64,000 bases of DNA from Blastobasis lacticolella (GCA_905147135.1 LR990060.1:4542001-4606000); one strand, 5' to 3'; positions 30,966 to 41,765 are shown, counted from the stretch's first letter. Translations and numbers: made by a program. The notes: generated by a model not told the origin, from the letters alone.

Positions 30966-31140
30966 ATTGTATTCGTGGCACTTCACTAAAGGGGCGGTCT
31001 GCCTGTCTATGAAGTGCGACATTATCCGTAGTACATTTTACTGAAAATAAAAACACGAAACTTCATTGGGTTGCGCCAAGGACCAAGAATTCGTGAGCTG
31101 TCAAAATTATCATCCTATATTAGACGAAGCATAGTTGATC

Positions 31141-31365
31141 ACTAACCGACGCTCTTACGGTGAGGGAAAACAGTAATGAAACCTGCACCTTCAGGCGTCT
31201 AAATATGTAACCATGATCCAATCTGGTCATGTTCCCCTTTCCTCAGGTTCATGGCAGTTGCTCCACTGTAAATACCTGATCTGACAAATCCTGGATCATG
31301 GTCAAGGCGGACACCGGGAGCTCGCGCGCGAGTACACAACCGGAACATTAACGCCGCGATTATTA
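31141..31365 (+). mobile_element. SINE-B, headless copy with internal deletion
   Basis: ACTAACCGACGCTCTTACGG to CGGAACATTAACGCCGCGAT. The TCACGGAGGTCAGATGG segment is shortened to CATGGCAG. Confidence 0.8.
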
Positions 31366-31514
31366 TTATACTACGTATGTAGGTAATCGATTTTAATAAA
31401 ACAAACCAAATTAAACTAGCTATCAAATAAAAATCTATCACAGTCTGCATTGCAATCGATCCATCCATTCTGTTGCTGCGATTCCAGACACACAGATACA
31501 CACTTCGACGCCCC

Positions 31515-31690
31515 TCTTTATCTGTATCCTTATCCTTTTTACAAAGTATAAAATAAAATCGCTGTCCGCGTTAGACTGTATACCCGCTAATTCCTTCTAT
31601 ACCACGCAACGGATTTTGATGCAGATTTCATCATCAGTTTGCTAAACTAAATAGAGCATATCGCTTTATTATCTCCATACACGAATTCCT
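31515..31690 (+). mobile_element. Helitron-like fragment
   Basis: AGTATAAAATAAAATCGCTG, TCCGCGTTAGACTG and CACGCAACGGATTTTGATGC resemble TATAAAACAAAGTCGCTCCC and ACTTAACGGATTTAAGTGC at 49050-49140. The 3' CTAG is not found. Confidence 0.4.
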
Positions 31691-32184
31691 CAAAAAATCG
31701 AAAATTCCTTCTGACGAATCTCTCGCCTGATAATCTGCCCTAAGTCTCGACATGATTAAAACGCATAGTATAAAGAAAATCCGAGAAAACGCTTAGACTA
31801 CAAAGCTAGTTAGACTACAAAGCGAAACTGCCTCACTTGGATATCTCTTGCGTCTCCCATGTACGTTTGATTATTCCGTAGCAAGTTAAGTGATCAGGTT
31901 ATTCTTGGGCTGATTAGTATTCCGTCCTGGTTGTATTATCTGCTAATAAAGCCTAATAAAGCTAGTTAAGAGACATGTATTCCCTGTCACGGAATCAGCT
32001 TACTGGGATAACAAGCTAAATATATTGCATTAGATTAGTATTGATTGCGGATTATGCTGATATTAATAGGCAGATGTGTTGTTTGGAAAGGTTGCGGTTG
32101 AGTTTTGCGCGGAGTTGATTTCAGGGTACATTTTTCCGGTTGTCGTTTTTGTGTGAATCGATTTTTATTTGCTGTGATGGTAAG

Positions 32185-32330
32185 CGGTAACTGTTGCCCA
32201 TAACATCATAAAAATGCAGAACCGCCTGTGCTTTGTCACCGTGAGGACTAAGGTTAAATGCATCATGCCTGTAATTGCGCTGGCTACCTTATCCTTCAAG
32301 CCCAAACACAACAATGCAAGCATTGTTGCT
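32185..32330 (-). mobile_element. LINE 3' UTR, AATGCAGAACCGC family
   Basis: GGTAAGCGGTAACTGTTGCC, AAATGCAGAACCGCCTGTG, ACCGTGAGGACTAAGG and GCTGGCTACCTTATCCTTC: antisense fragment joining the two halves seen separately at 17440 and 57950. Confidence 0.6.
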
Positions 32331-32532
32331 TGGCGGCAGTAATAGATAAGGCGGTGGTACTCACCCTGGTCCTCAGGCTTGACCGAGTCCTACCATCTGA
32401 TAAAATTGTTGTATCGATTTTAGTTTGATGTAGAGGATTACTGTGAGTAGCGTCTTTTGTTGTCGGAGATCAAGATTATCTTTGGCTCGCAGAACTAGCA
32501 CTGTGAGTAAGGGTGAACAGTAATATTAAGAT

Positions 32533-32660
32533 CTTCATCATTGTCATATCGGATGGAAGACGCCCACTGCTTGACATAGGCTTCCCCAAAAGAGGCCAGT
32601 CCTATGCCATCCGCATCCAGCTGGTACCTGCGTCCTTTACCATGTCATCGATCTTTTAAG
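32533..32660 (-). pseudogene. RTE-like LINE C-terminus, decayed
   Basis: Minus strand gives IDDMVKDAGTSWMRMA, a stop in place of Q, then DWPLLGKPM and, in a shifted frame, EAYVKQWASS. Same family as 29811-29970 with one stop and one frameshift. Confidence 0.72.
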
Positions 32661-32854
32661 TTGTTCTGATCAGAGTTTCTTCGGACCGAACGGAGCCTAT
32701 TGGTGCATGTGCCCCGAAGCCCCTGAGATAGGCCTTTGTCCAATTTGAATGAAGCTAAATTCCGATTTTAAACTTTATTTAAAACTATTATAATGAAACC
32801 CTAAAGAACCTTCAAAGGAGGCGAGGGAGCAGCTGTGGTGTATTCAACACTCAG

Positions 32855-33135
32855 TACCTCCTGGAACCATCGCACAACCAAATCCCTGTCACCAGAACAC
32901 GATATATAGTGGCCAACTTGTAAGTCACTTAATCGTTTACGAATACAGGTTGGCCACTGCAAAGACTCTCTGACTAAGTGGGGCTTCATTGACCAGGCTC
33001 AGCAGCCATGAGACTGTGGAGCTGCATCCCTAACCATGGCGCATCAGCTCGATTGTCCTCTTTGTCCTGCTACCTGCACTGGGGAGGAACTGTTCCTGGC
33101 GATTGATAATGTCGTTGCCGTGGAAGACTAGGTAC
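32855..33135 (+). pseudogene. LINE C-terminus with zinc-knuckle-like CDCG motif
   Basis: Frames on the plus strand give WNHRTTKSLSPEHD, then CKSLNRLRIQVGHCKDSLT, KWGFIDQAQQP, a stop, then DCGAASLTMAHQLDCPLCP and ATCTGEELFLAIDNVV. The pattern LNRLR.G.C...L.KWG......CDCG...TM.H....CP is the C-terminal domain of LINE proteins that follow the reverse transcriptase in R1/Jockey-like families. The first Cys of the knuckle lies at the internal stop. A minus ORF of 62 codons (32801-32989) overlaps and is a shadow. Confidence 0.65.
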
Positions 33136-33512
33136 TGGGCAAGCCAGATCTAAAGTTTTCAAAAAAATTCTTGGCAAAGAAGACACATTCTAACTAAAAA
33201 AAAAGGAAATCAATTCCATTATCTAACTACCGATATCACATCGAAACTATGCGCCAAGTTCTGATCGTTGCGATACTCCGCCATTTTCCTTGTTTACTTT
33301 CGCCCAGTCATTTATATCTGGGGGGTAATGGCGCGTGACTTATGTTACAACCGTTACACATTCCGGCGACCTATGATGGCGTTCTGCGGAGGCAGTTTTC
33401 CTAGGATATACGCACATATTTTCATAAACACATTAATAATTTAACAATGGATCGCCTTCTAAATAGCTGCATTCGCTTCATTTACCTTGTGTGTTCCCTG
33501 ATCATTATAATT

Positions 33513-33631
33513 TAGAGGCATTCAAGGCCAGGCTGTTCCTAGACAGGCATGTTCCCTCATCGGCCGCATCGTCACTTAACACCAGGTGAGGTGGCGGTCA
33601 AATGCCTGGCTAGTCCAATTATAAAAAAAAA
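33513..33631 (+). mobile_element. LINE 3' tail, CACCAGGTGAGGTGGCGG type
   Basis: GGCATTCAAGGCCAGGCTGT, TCCTAGACAGGCATGTTCCC, CGGCCGCATCGTCACTTAAC, ACCAGGTGAGGTGGCGGTCA, then an A run at 33623-33631. Cleaner than the copy at 26752-26851. Confidence 0.68.
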
Positions 33632-33860
33632 CCGTGCGCAAGTACGATCACGTATCAAGCTTTCGTGAGAAGCTCATATGGCTGCCTATACGACATCGCC
33701 GCACCCAAAGGATCCCCTTTTCTCTATACTTCATTATCCAGCCATTACGGAATATTCAAAATGTAAATTTCAATATCTTTGCGTCACCCACGACCGTAGT
33801 CTTTTTCAAATACCCTCTCCTTAAACATTTCCCTTCATCGGACTGGATATCTGTCTAACT
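33632..33860 (+). pseudogene. Possible LINE coding fragment (LPIRHRR)
   Basis: The plus frame reads KYDHVSSFREKLIWLPIRHR and RTQRIPFSLYFIIQP before losing similarity. FxxKLxWLPIRHRR recalls a segment near the end of LINE reverse transcriptases (thumb/C-terminal region). One motif only, so tentative. Confidence 0.35.
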
Positions 33861-35089
33861 CTTTCTCTTTAATAGATGGCGCTTCTACAATTTTGGTAAT
33901 ATTTTTTAAATCTGTATGATGGTGGCAGTGATTTCATGCAGACAACTAATATTAAATTAAAAAATAAAATGTTTATTAATATAAACATAACTGTTAAATG
34001 TTGAACAAAATGTAAAAAGAAATATATATAGAAGTTGCACATATGCTCCATTGTTATTACAACCTCTAAAATGGTTGAAAACGATTGACAAATACAATAT
34101 TATCCAATACAACGTACCCAGTGTTTATATCCTGTTTGCTAAGAACCTATTTCAAGCGATTATCAATTACCAAAATTGTCAGTGCGCCATCTAGTGAGTG
34201 GTTAGAAACGCTTTAGATACCAATTGGAAAACTGCTCATTGGATACCATGCTAGCTGACGGAGAGAGCTGTCAAATCACCAATTGATCTGATGTACAGGT
34301 TAATCGCTGCTAGACTTTGGAATGATCAGATCTGGAGATCAGACGAAGTCTCAGTAAATATACTTTCAAAAAAACAGTTCGTACTCATTTCTTAAAGTCT
34401 CTTTAACACCTTATACATACTTTCTTACTTTATCTTTCCCTTTTATTAAGTGTTTGGGCACTGGTTTTGTTGAGTTTGCCAATAACTTGTTATGTTGTAT
34501 CTTTCGTCGTTTTCAGTTTATTGTTCTCTCGCTCTCTGTCACTCTCTGTATAGTAACGTTTCTGGATACGGATTACAGCCTCTATAAAATATCAAATTTC
34601 GTTTAATCCCCAACGCCTTTATTAAACAATTTATCAGCAAACTATTTCTTAGTAACAAAGCACAAATGCACGTCAAAGAATAAGTTCCCTTAGCGCACCC
34701 CTCCAAAATTTACTCGAGAGGTTGGAAATTTGGACTGGATACAAAGCTAGTTTAAATCGCCAGCTGACATTTGGAATCCGGGGTCAGGTGCAAATTTAAG
34801 GCCCCATCTGTAGTGGCTCTGAAATTAAATCCAGACTTCAGTAAAGGGGGGCCACGATTTAGGAGACAGCACAGTGTTTTATTTCATTCACCCACGTGAT
34901 GTAGTGCTTTGACAAGACGTTAATGCGATTAGTGTAAATTAGGGCCAAGTTCCCAAATTGAGTTTCGTTGCAGAAGGCTTAGTAGCTGAAGACGATTATT
35001 TTGCTTTTGTATCCTTAAAGCGTCCACTTAGCTGAATTGGGGTAGTAGAAGTTTTGAAACAAATTTAACCTGACTATAGCTGAGAGAGG

Positions 35090-35129
35090 TTTTAAGTGAA
35101 TTTATTACTGTTAATAAATTCACTTAAAA
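35090..35129. repeat. Perfect 18-bp inverted repeat
   Basis: TTTTAAGTGAATTTATTA (35090-35107), loop CTGT, TAATAAATTCACTTAAAA (35112-35129). Flanking AGAGAGGT on the left and ACCTCTTA some 15 bp to the right suggest a longer, partly decayed palindrome. Confidence 0.8.
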
Positions 35130-35730
35130 TGCAAAAGTAACCTCTTACACTGGATTCTTTGGATATTTACTCCAAAACTTAGCCATAGTACTTACTTCGA
35201 CAAATATAAAGAGAATTTAACCGGACCTGAGGTAGTAGATACTGCTTTTGTAGCGAATAAAGTAAGTCTTTCTTTGTTTGTAACATTCTCTAACACTATG
35301 GAGTATCAAGTCAAGTAAAAGCTGAAATGAATATGCTTGTAGCTCAAGTCAAGCACAAAACCTATCAGTTTATTTTGCTTTACAATATCATTTTTAGAGG
35401 ACGTACGAGTAGAGAGATGAAATCTCCAAGATGGAATCTTATAAATAATGATTGTAATAATGTTATTTCAATATACACTATATTACTTCCGAAATTCGTG
35501 TATAACGGCATAGAAACGTCTAGCAGGATAGAACAGATTCTACAACAAAATCATGCTTAATTACTTGACATTTCACATGATAAGGGCAGCATTGCAACAA
35601 TACTTATTGCCCGAACTAAATATTCCTTCAAGCTAGTTTAGACAGACAAAATCAATACTATAACAGTCATTCAGACACATAGTCCTCAAATCCGTATTAA
35701 GTAAAAATAAAAATATTTTTTTTATTATAT

Positions 35731-35752
35731 TGATTGATTGATTGATTGATTT
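35731..35752. repeat. (TTGA)n microsatellite
   Basis: Five consecutive TTGA units followed by TTTATTATATTGA, which repeats the sequence just before the tract. Confidence 0.85.
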
Positions 35753-36083
35753 ATTATATTGAGACCATATATCCATACGTTACTGTTATTAATATAATCC
35801 TGACATATTAACGTAACAATTCACTTATTGAAAATAAAAATTGTAATCTTACAATGAACTTGGCTGTTTCACTACCAAGCCCCAAATGGCTGCGAAATAC
35901 CCAAAGTTTACCAGTAACCGGGCCTCGAGATAAAGTGTGGCAATTCATTCTCTAAAAAGAACAATAGGGGTAGGTGAGAATGAACGTACTAAGGCGTCGC
36001 CTCTGCTAAAAGCTTGGGATAACAGGAATATTTGTTTACTAACGGGAGTTCTTGTAGGGATACTTGGTATTGCAATAGTTATA

Positions 36084-36121
36084 TATTCCCGGTATTCTCG
36101 GTATTCCCGGCTATTCCCGGT
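36084..36121. repeat. Short TATTCCCGG tandem
   Basis: Four imperfect copies: TATTCCCGG, TATTCTCGG, TATTCCCGG and CTATTCCCGG. Confidence 0.8.
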
Positions 36122-36691
36122 AATAATGCTCGTGATACTGGGTACCCGTTTGAAGGAAATGACAGCGAGTGTACTTGATTTTCTGTACCTGGAAACTTGC
36201 AGGTGTTATAATTAATTATATTAAGCGTTAGCCTGAGAGGAGCTCTTTGCTAGATTGTCTTATTAGAGTTGTAAAGACTCCATTTCGAAGAAAATATAAA
36301 CAGTCTCGTACAGAAAATGGTTTTGCCTTCAATGTATATTTCAGTGTTATTTTAATGAAGATTTTTGAATATAGAAAACATGCTTGTGTTGCTTCAGTGT
36401 AAATGACTAAACAGTTAGACACCTGTCTTTTTAATAGTATGAGTTGGATCCTAAAGAGTTGAATAGCTTCAAGCCCTTCCTCAACTCAAGGAAAATGTAT
36501 AAGGAGATTAATATTCGTCACTGCAAGTTCCAAGTATAATTATAGCCTATCCATAGGCTTTGTGGAAGCATAGTATATGTGATGGTGGGTGCTACCTAAC
36601 AGAGGTGAGAATCTGAATAATATTGTATAACTTAATATCCCTAAAGTCCTTTTAAGGTTATCAAATATACATGCCATTTTCATTCTTATCT

Positions 36692-36950
36692 GACCTGAGT
36701 GGTTCAGTGGTCAACATGCCAGTCGCCACGCAAGAGGTCCTGGGTTCGATTCCCGGCCGGGCAGAAATTTTAATGATACATTTTAATTTCTGTTACGGGT
36801 CGGGGTGATCTATGTATAATAAGTATGTAAATAAAAGTATATAAGTAATATATCAGTTAGCTAGCACCCATAGTACAAGCTTTGCTTAGTTTGGGGCTAG
36901 ATGGCGCTGTGTGAATTAGTCCACGATTACTATTACTATTATTATTATTA
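36692..36950 (+). mobile_element. SINE-A, full length
   Basis: Head GACCTGAGTGGTTCAGTGGT, B box GGTTCGATTCCCGGCCGGGC, body, tail TTTGGGGCTAGATGGCGCTG and a (TAT)n run to about 36950. The head keeps the tRNA-Gly-like order; CGCCACGCAAGAGG replaces TGCCACGC in the anticodon loop. Confidence 0.9.
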
Positions 36951-37586
36951 TCTGAAAGTAACACTGTCCATCTTATTAAACTATTAAAAGTTAATTATAC
37001 TATACTATTACCATCACTCAGTCAATCGGCTCCTGAGACTTTTCATCCAGTCTCTGGATCCCCAGCGAAATACCTTGGTTTACCTCGCTTCGTCAATAGT
37101 ATTAGATAGCACAACTAATGAGCAGCGACCACGTTGCGATGTTGAACTCCGACTAGGTTCAAAATACGAAATGATCGCCTATCCAGTTACCGGTATTGGC
37201 CTCCGTTGCTTCGTTTCTATGATCTCACGCCGCTATATATTTTGCTGATAAAAGTTGTATCACCAAAATACCCGCTCACATTTGAAATACTCGTAACATT
37301 TAAACTTTTATTTCAAGCGCAGTACGAATTCGCTACTACGCTCTTCTGTAGATAGAAACAGAAAGCCTTCGAGGCTGTAACACGTAAGCCAAGGGTTGTA
37401 AATCGTGGGTGCAAATTGTAGGTGTAAAAAACGACATTGGCGACAGCTTAAGTGCCCGTTGATAGTGATTCAATGGCAGTTGGATTTGGTGGGATTTCAT
37501 TGTATTTGCGTTTCTGTAGAAGATATCCCGTGTTGTATAGAGGAGGATAGAACAAATGCCAGTTACATGAGTGTCGTTTACAGTGT
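36951..37586. other. No gene recognised
   Basis: Small ORFs only. The 113-codon plus ORF 37405-37746 runs into the GCGTCG tandem repeat, which gives it a false repetitive C-terminus. Confidence 0.4.
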
Positions 37587-37715
37587 TAGGCCCGGATTAT
37601 ATCAAGCGTCGGCGACGCACCTTGCGTCGCCGACGCAACCTGCGTCGCCGACGCACCATGCGTCGCCGACGCAACCTGCGTCGCCGACGCAGGTTGCGTC
37701 GGGCTGTCAAACGCT
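37587..37715. mobile_element. GCGTCG palindromic element with 18-bp tandem units
   Basis: Starts AGGCCCGGATTATATCAAGC then GTCGGCGACGCACC, followed by four to five 18-bp units of GCGTCGCCGACGCAACCT type, ending near GCGTCGGGCTGTCAAACGC. The start equals the inverted end of the 45.8-kb copy. The units are multiples of three, so they read ASPTQP repeats in one plus frame, which is not a gene. Confidence 0.75.
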
Positions 37716-37951
37716 AGACTTCGACAGTTTAAACGCACTGCTTTGACTAAAATCGGGCAGAGCGAGAGTCACCATCGATAGTCCTGTGTCCCTTTCTAGT
37801 GTTGCCACCATTGTTGATGCAAATTCCGAATTACTTTTATTATTTGGCGCGGACACCGACCTCAGGGCCAGGCAGAGCCGGACCGGGTGCAATCTGAAGG
37901 TTATATTTTCACCAGGGTCCAGCCCAAGCTTACCCTGCTACTCGGAAACTA

Positions 37952-38523
37952 TTAGCCCTAGAACACTAGTTCCTAGAGTGAAATGATAGCATTCCTCGAG
38001 ATCATCATTTCGTATGACAGCTGTTAATGTTAAGTATTTTATAAATCGGTACACATTGGTCCTAAAACACTAGCTTCTAGAGAGAAATGATAGCACTTGT
38101 TGAGATCTACATTTCGAATGACAGCTGTCAATGTTAAATCTTTTATAAATCGGTACCCATTGGTCCTAAAACACTAGTTTCTAGAGAGAAATGATAGTAC
38201 TTGTTGAGATCTACATTTCGAATGACAGCTGTCAAACTTAGAACTGTTGTAACTCGGAAACGATTGGTCTTAGAACACTAGTTCCTTGAGCAATACGATA
38301 GTACTCATCGAGATCTACATTTTGGATGACAGTTCTAAGTTTGACAGCTGTCATACGAAATGTAGATCTCGACAAGTACTATCATATTTCTTTAGAAACT
38401 AGTGTTCTAGAACCAATGGGTTCCGAGTTATAACACATTTAAGTTTGACAGCTGTCACCCGAAATGTAGATATCGACGAGTACTATCACTTCTCTTTAGA
38501 AACTAGTGTCGTAGGATAAATGG
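37952..38523. repeat. Fold-back array of 104-bp units (4 direct, 2 inverted)
   Basis: Units 2 and 3 start at 38060 and 38164 and each is exactly 104 bp; unit 4 is cut at 38339, where orientation flips, and units 5 (38340-38443, 104 bp) and 6 are inverted. Core words: ACACTAGTTTCTAGAGAGAA, GAGATCTACATTTCGAATGA and the palindrome TGACAGCTGTCA. The left edge is GGGTCCAGCCCAAGC at about 37917. Unit 1 starts near 37952. A related array lies at 44872-45222. Confidence 0.88.
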
Positions 38524-38829
38524 TTATAGAACTCTTTTATCTGTTTTGTGGAACAAAAAGTCGTAGGTTAATAATTATGTCGACTCGACGTTTGTCGGAG
38601 AAACGTTCAGTCATAGCCTCCTTCATTTTACAAGCCATGCGCAGAAGTTTGACAACGTCGCATTTTTTAATTTTAGTGAATCTGAAAATTACTGTAAAAC
38701 TTTCTTCGCGGTCGTCGTCGTTTAATGTTATTAGTTATTTAAGTGATTAAATATATGCAATAGTTAGATAATATGAAACTGGATAGATTACTGAACTATT
38801 TACCTATCTATTTACTTGCAATAGTATTA

Positions 38830-39072
38830 TGCTACTATTATAAATGCGAAATACAATATGTATAATGCATGTTTGGTTTTGTATGTAATGGATGTTTGTT
38901 ACTCCTTCACGCAAAAACTACTGAACGGATTTAAATGCAATTTGGCAGTTATATAGCATATAGCTTAGAATAGCACGTTTGCTATAATTTTTCCCGAAAT
39001 TTAATGTGATTCCCGGAAACGGGTCCGGAACGTTATAACAGAATTTTATGAGGACGCAGTCGCGGCCAAAAC
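38830..39072 (+). mobile_element. Helitron-like element, ATGCGAAA family, copy 1
   Basis: CTACTATTATAAATGCGAAA, GATGTTTGTTACTCCTTCAC, GCAAAAACTACTGAACGGAT, AACGGGTCCGGAACGTTATA and GAGGACGCAGTCGCGGCCAA, in the same order as 49203-49421. The final CTAG is lost (CCAAAACCTATT). It lies inside the 2.34-kb TIR element. Confidence 0.6.
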
Positions 39073-39079
39073 CTATTAT

Positions 39080-39785
39080 GAAATGAAATAATCTATGCCA
39101 GCCAAAATATTGCCCAATTTATTCACTATTAGGTATAATACATTTTAAACATTCTTATTTAGGTATCTAAGTATATGAAAACTAACTACTTACTTACCTA
39201 TTGTACCTATCTACTTTTTCAACGGTCACATCATCGTCGACAATCAAATGTAACACATGGAATGCGAAATAAAGAAATTTAAATTGAAAGATCGTGGTTT
39301 AAAGTAGTTGTAATAACTTTCACACTGCGTAAATGTTTGCTGCACGCGAAGGATCCTTCGATGGGACTCCAGCATGCTTGGGGAATAGCAGAAGTCCATT
39401 TGTTTAATAGAATTACATCTTTTGGAAAGCAAAACTTCGGCACAGCTTCTTGCTCATTTTTAAGGATTAATCATAATCATACTTGCATTTTTCAAATGCT
39501 ACAACGCCTTTGCATCTATTAGAGAATGATTACGATTATAAAACAGAATTTGATTTATGAAATAAGTAAAAAACGAACAACAAAAATAGTGAAGGGTTGT
39601 TTTTTAAAAATCGTATTTATCCTATTTTGGCGCAATTATGAATATTTTTGCTTTTATTTACCTTCTTATATGGTCCATACAAACGCGTTTATTTACAGTT
39701 TCACCAATATATTTTTAATTTATCATCATAAAATTCATAATTTTCCCGCACATTGACATGTAAACAATGAGTAAATCGGTTCACA
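39080..39785. other. Interior of TIR element, unassigned
   Basis: ORFs of 60-76 codons on both strands lack motifs. This could be captured DNA or decayed filler of the 2.34-kb element. Confidence 0.3.
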
Positions 39786-40085
39786 GCGACGTTGTCGTTC
39801 CGTGCTACAGCATGGCTTGTAAGATAAAGGAGGCTATGGTTCAGTAGATCAAAAGGTATTTTGACAACTACTTTTCGGATTGTACGGATTACCTCATAAT
39901 AATACCAAATTTACGGTAAATATATTTCTCCAATAATGGCAACACCAAACACAACACTTGTCAATTTAGAATGACGGTGATTATGCCAATAACATTGTGT
40001 TTACACTGTTAGAAAGGGACAAAGGACTATCGATGGTGACTCTCGCTCTGCCCGGTTTTAGTCAAAGCAGTGCGCAGTGGGTAGT

Positions 40086-40181
40086 AAGTCCATGGTTTAA
40101 ACAGGTATAAACGTTCAGATGTCAATAGTCTAAAAGTCCATGGTTTAAACAGGTATAAACATTCAGATGTCAATAGTCTAA
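40086..40181. repeat. 48-bp tandem duplication
   Basis: AAGTCCATGGTTTAAACAGG to CAATAGTCTAA occurs twice in direct tandem (from 40086 and from 40134), one mismatch (CGTTCAG/CATTCAG). It abuts the right TIR of the 2.34-kb element. Confidence 0.92.
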
Positions 40182-40439
40182 AGGTCTATATGCACTTGTG
40201 CTGCAAAACGCAGAGACAGGTTTGATGATGGCGTGCACCGTCCATACGAGTGGGTAGCACCACCTGCACCGCATTCAGCCGAACCGGTGCGATGCATAAT
40301 AAATAATAATAATGTTCCGGTGAATCATGTGTTAAGTACATGCTGAATATGGTTCGATTTTGATAATATGAATATTTCAGCTTTCAGACATAGGTGTATG
40401 AGATTTAAAAAGTAATACTGTCTTAGCGACACAGGGCTA

Positions 40440-40674
40440 GGACAGGGCGAGGACGCGTCGCAGACACGACTTGAAACATACAGAAAAGACGAGGCAAGGG
40501 CGCGCCGCGGGCGAGAGCAGGGGTGCGGGCGGGGCGCGGGAGCCGGGCCTCGCCCGCAGCGCTTGCTGTCCTTGTCTTGCCTACGCTCTTGACTTATCCG
40601 CGACGGCGCCGCGTCCTTGCCCTGTCTTTTCTGTATGTTTTAAGTCGCGTCCGCGTCCCGTCTGTGCCCTGTCC
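40440..40674. repeat. GC-rich long inverted repeat
   Basis: Arms of about 65 bp (40440-40504 and 40610-40674) share ACATACAGAAAAGAC and GGACAGGGC in inverted orientation, with roughly 80-85 percent identity. The 105-bp loop is very GC-rich (GGGCGGGGCGCGGGAGCCGG) and holds a smaller GCGGGCGAG/CTCGCCCGC pair. The island is far richer in G+C than its surroundings. A 105-codon ORF (40471-40788) crosses it and is non-coding in my view. Confidence 0.8.
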
Positions 40675-41034
40675 GCGACGTGTCTGAGTCTTTTCTGTGT
40701 GGCCGCTCGCTTAGGTATGTGTTTGTTGACGCAATTGATTTCGTACAAGGAAGAACGCTTTATCGCAAATGGTTACGTGTATGAATAAAAAAAGTCATTT
40801 ATCTTCGAACTGTGACGAACTGTTTCTTAGACTAACATATGGGGTCGGCTTAAAAAAATAATATGACATACAAACTCTATTTAAAACCTTGTCCTGCCTA
40901 ACACTACACATCTTTGACTGAAGTAACGCGCAATATCGCGTCGCAGCAGTGCGTTCAGAATAGACGTTGCAGTGCAGTTGCCGTGCCGCTGCCGCGTCGC
41001 GCAGCGTAAGTGCGTGTTCACCTTTATTAGCACT

Positions 41035-41280
41035 TTTGAATCCGCGACCCTAAGAAGATATGCTGTACATCCATTTAACACAGAAAGACATTTGTATGGC
41101 CAATTTCATACCCATTTTAACAGACTCAGAAAGTACCTATTGTATATACGCTTTTATAAAAGCTACAGAAAGTACACAATTAGAAAAGATAACCTAAATC
41201 TACAAATAAAAAAAATTCTCAACACAAAAAACTGTAGAATATTATCGATGAAAAACCAACCATCTGAACATGTTACCTAA
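41035..41280 (+). pseudogene. PIF/Harbinger-type transposase N-terminal fragment
   Basis: The plus frame reads TLRRYAVHPFNTERHLYGQF then HTHFNRLRKYLLYIRFYKS, ending in a stop at 41278-41280. The motif RRYxVHP.N..R...G.F......LRK is the conserved start of the PIF/Harbinger DDE nuclease (DDE_Tnp_4) proteins. After LRKY the expected FF.YFRMS is degraded and the DDE domain is missing, so the gene is truncated. It lies 360 bp from the GC-rich inverted repeat; whether the two belong together is unknown. Assignment is from remembered family pattern. Confidence 0.5.
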
Positions 41281-41610
41281 TGCTGTCTGTTTGTCAATGC
41301 GTTTGTGCGCGCTTATCTCAGGAACGGCTTAAATGATTTAAGTGCGGTTTCAATAATGTATAATTGTTGTAAGCTTCACTTAAATGTAGTGTTTGTGAAA
41401 TGTTTTATTTAGATAAAAAAGTAAATTAATAAAGATATATCAATTTAAACTCATTTTGTTCTATAAAAATGCTGTTTTGTTAAATTGGCTGAAACTTTAG
41501 TCAACTAAGTAGATGTTGACAGAAAATTTAAATATAAACAAAAAAGGACTGTTTCAGAGATTTTGACTATTTCGATGTAAGTTGATCTCAGCTCTATATT
41601 ATCAATCAAA

Positions 41611-41765
41611 AATATTAAATAAATATACTTGAACAATTCACATAGCGCCATCTTGCCTCAAAGTAAGCAAAGCTTGTGTTATGGATGCTAGATAACTAAA
41701 CTTACTTACATATTTTTTAAAAACATACTCATGATAAGTACATATAACACCTAGACCCAGATAAC
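41611..41765 (-). mobile_element. SINE-A, headless copy
   Basis: CAATTCACATAGCGCCATCT, GTAAGCAAAGCTTGTGTTAT and AACACCTAGACCCAGATAAC; the body is cut at 41765 where another tail begins. Confidence 0.75.

Larger units (their letters stand above)
33870..36690. other. Longest repeat-poor stretch; no gene proven
   Basis: No SINE, LINE end or TIR element is recognised apart from the hairpin at 35090-35129, the (TTGA)n tract at 35731-35752 and a short TATTCCCGG tandem at 36084-36121. ORFs are all below 95 codons and motif-free. This could be intron or spacer of a neighbouring host gene. Confidence 0.35.
37734..40074. mobile_element. 2.34-kb element with 64-bp TIRs
   Basis: Left TIR 37734-37797 (CGCACTGCTTTGACTAAAAT...) and right TIR 40011-40074 are inverted and match at 62 of 64 positions. 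A second inverted pair lies farther in: ATAGCCTCCTTCATTTTACA at 38613-38671 with its partner at 39786-39838. The right arm is about 289 bp; the left arm is about 938 bp because the 104-bp fold-back array sits within it. No transposase ORF of credible size is found inside (longest 76 codons), so it is non-autonomous. Superfamily unknown; no target duplication seen. Confidence 0.7.

Noticed and set aside
37405..37746. 113-codon ORF with ASPTQP repeats
   Set aside because: The repetitive end comes from 18-bp GCGTCG units; the rest lacks any motif.
37952..38523. CRISPR-like array
   Set aside because: The repeat unit is 104 bp without spacers and switches orientation; the genome is eukaryotic.
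40471..40788. GC-rich 105-codon ORF
   Set aside because: It crosses the long inverted repeat; low-complexity Arg/Gly/Ala-rich, no motif.
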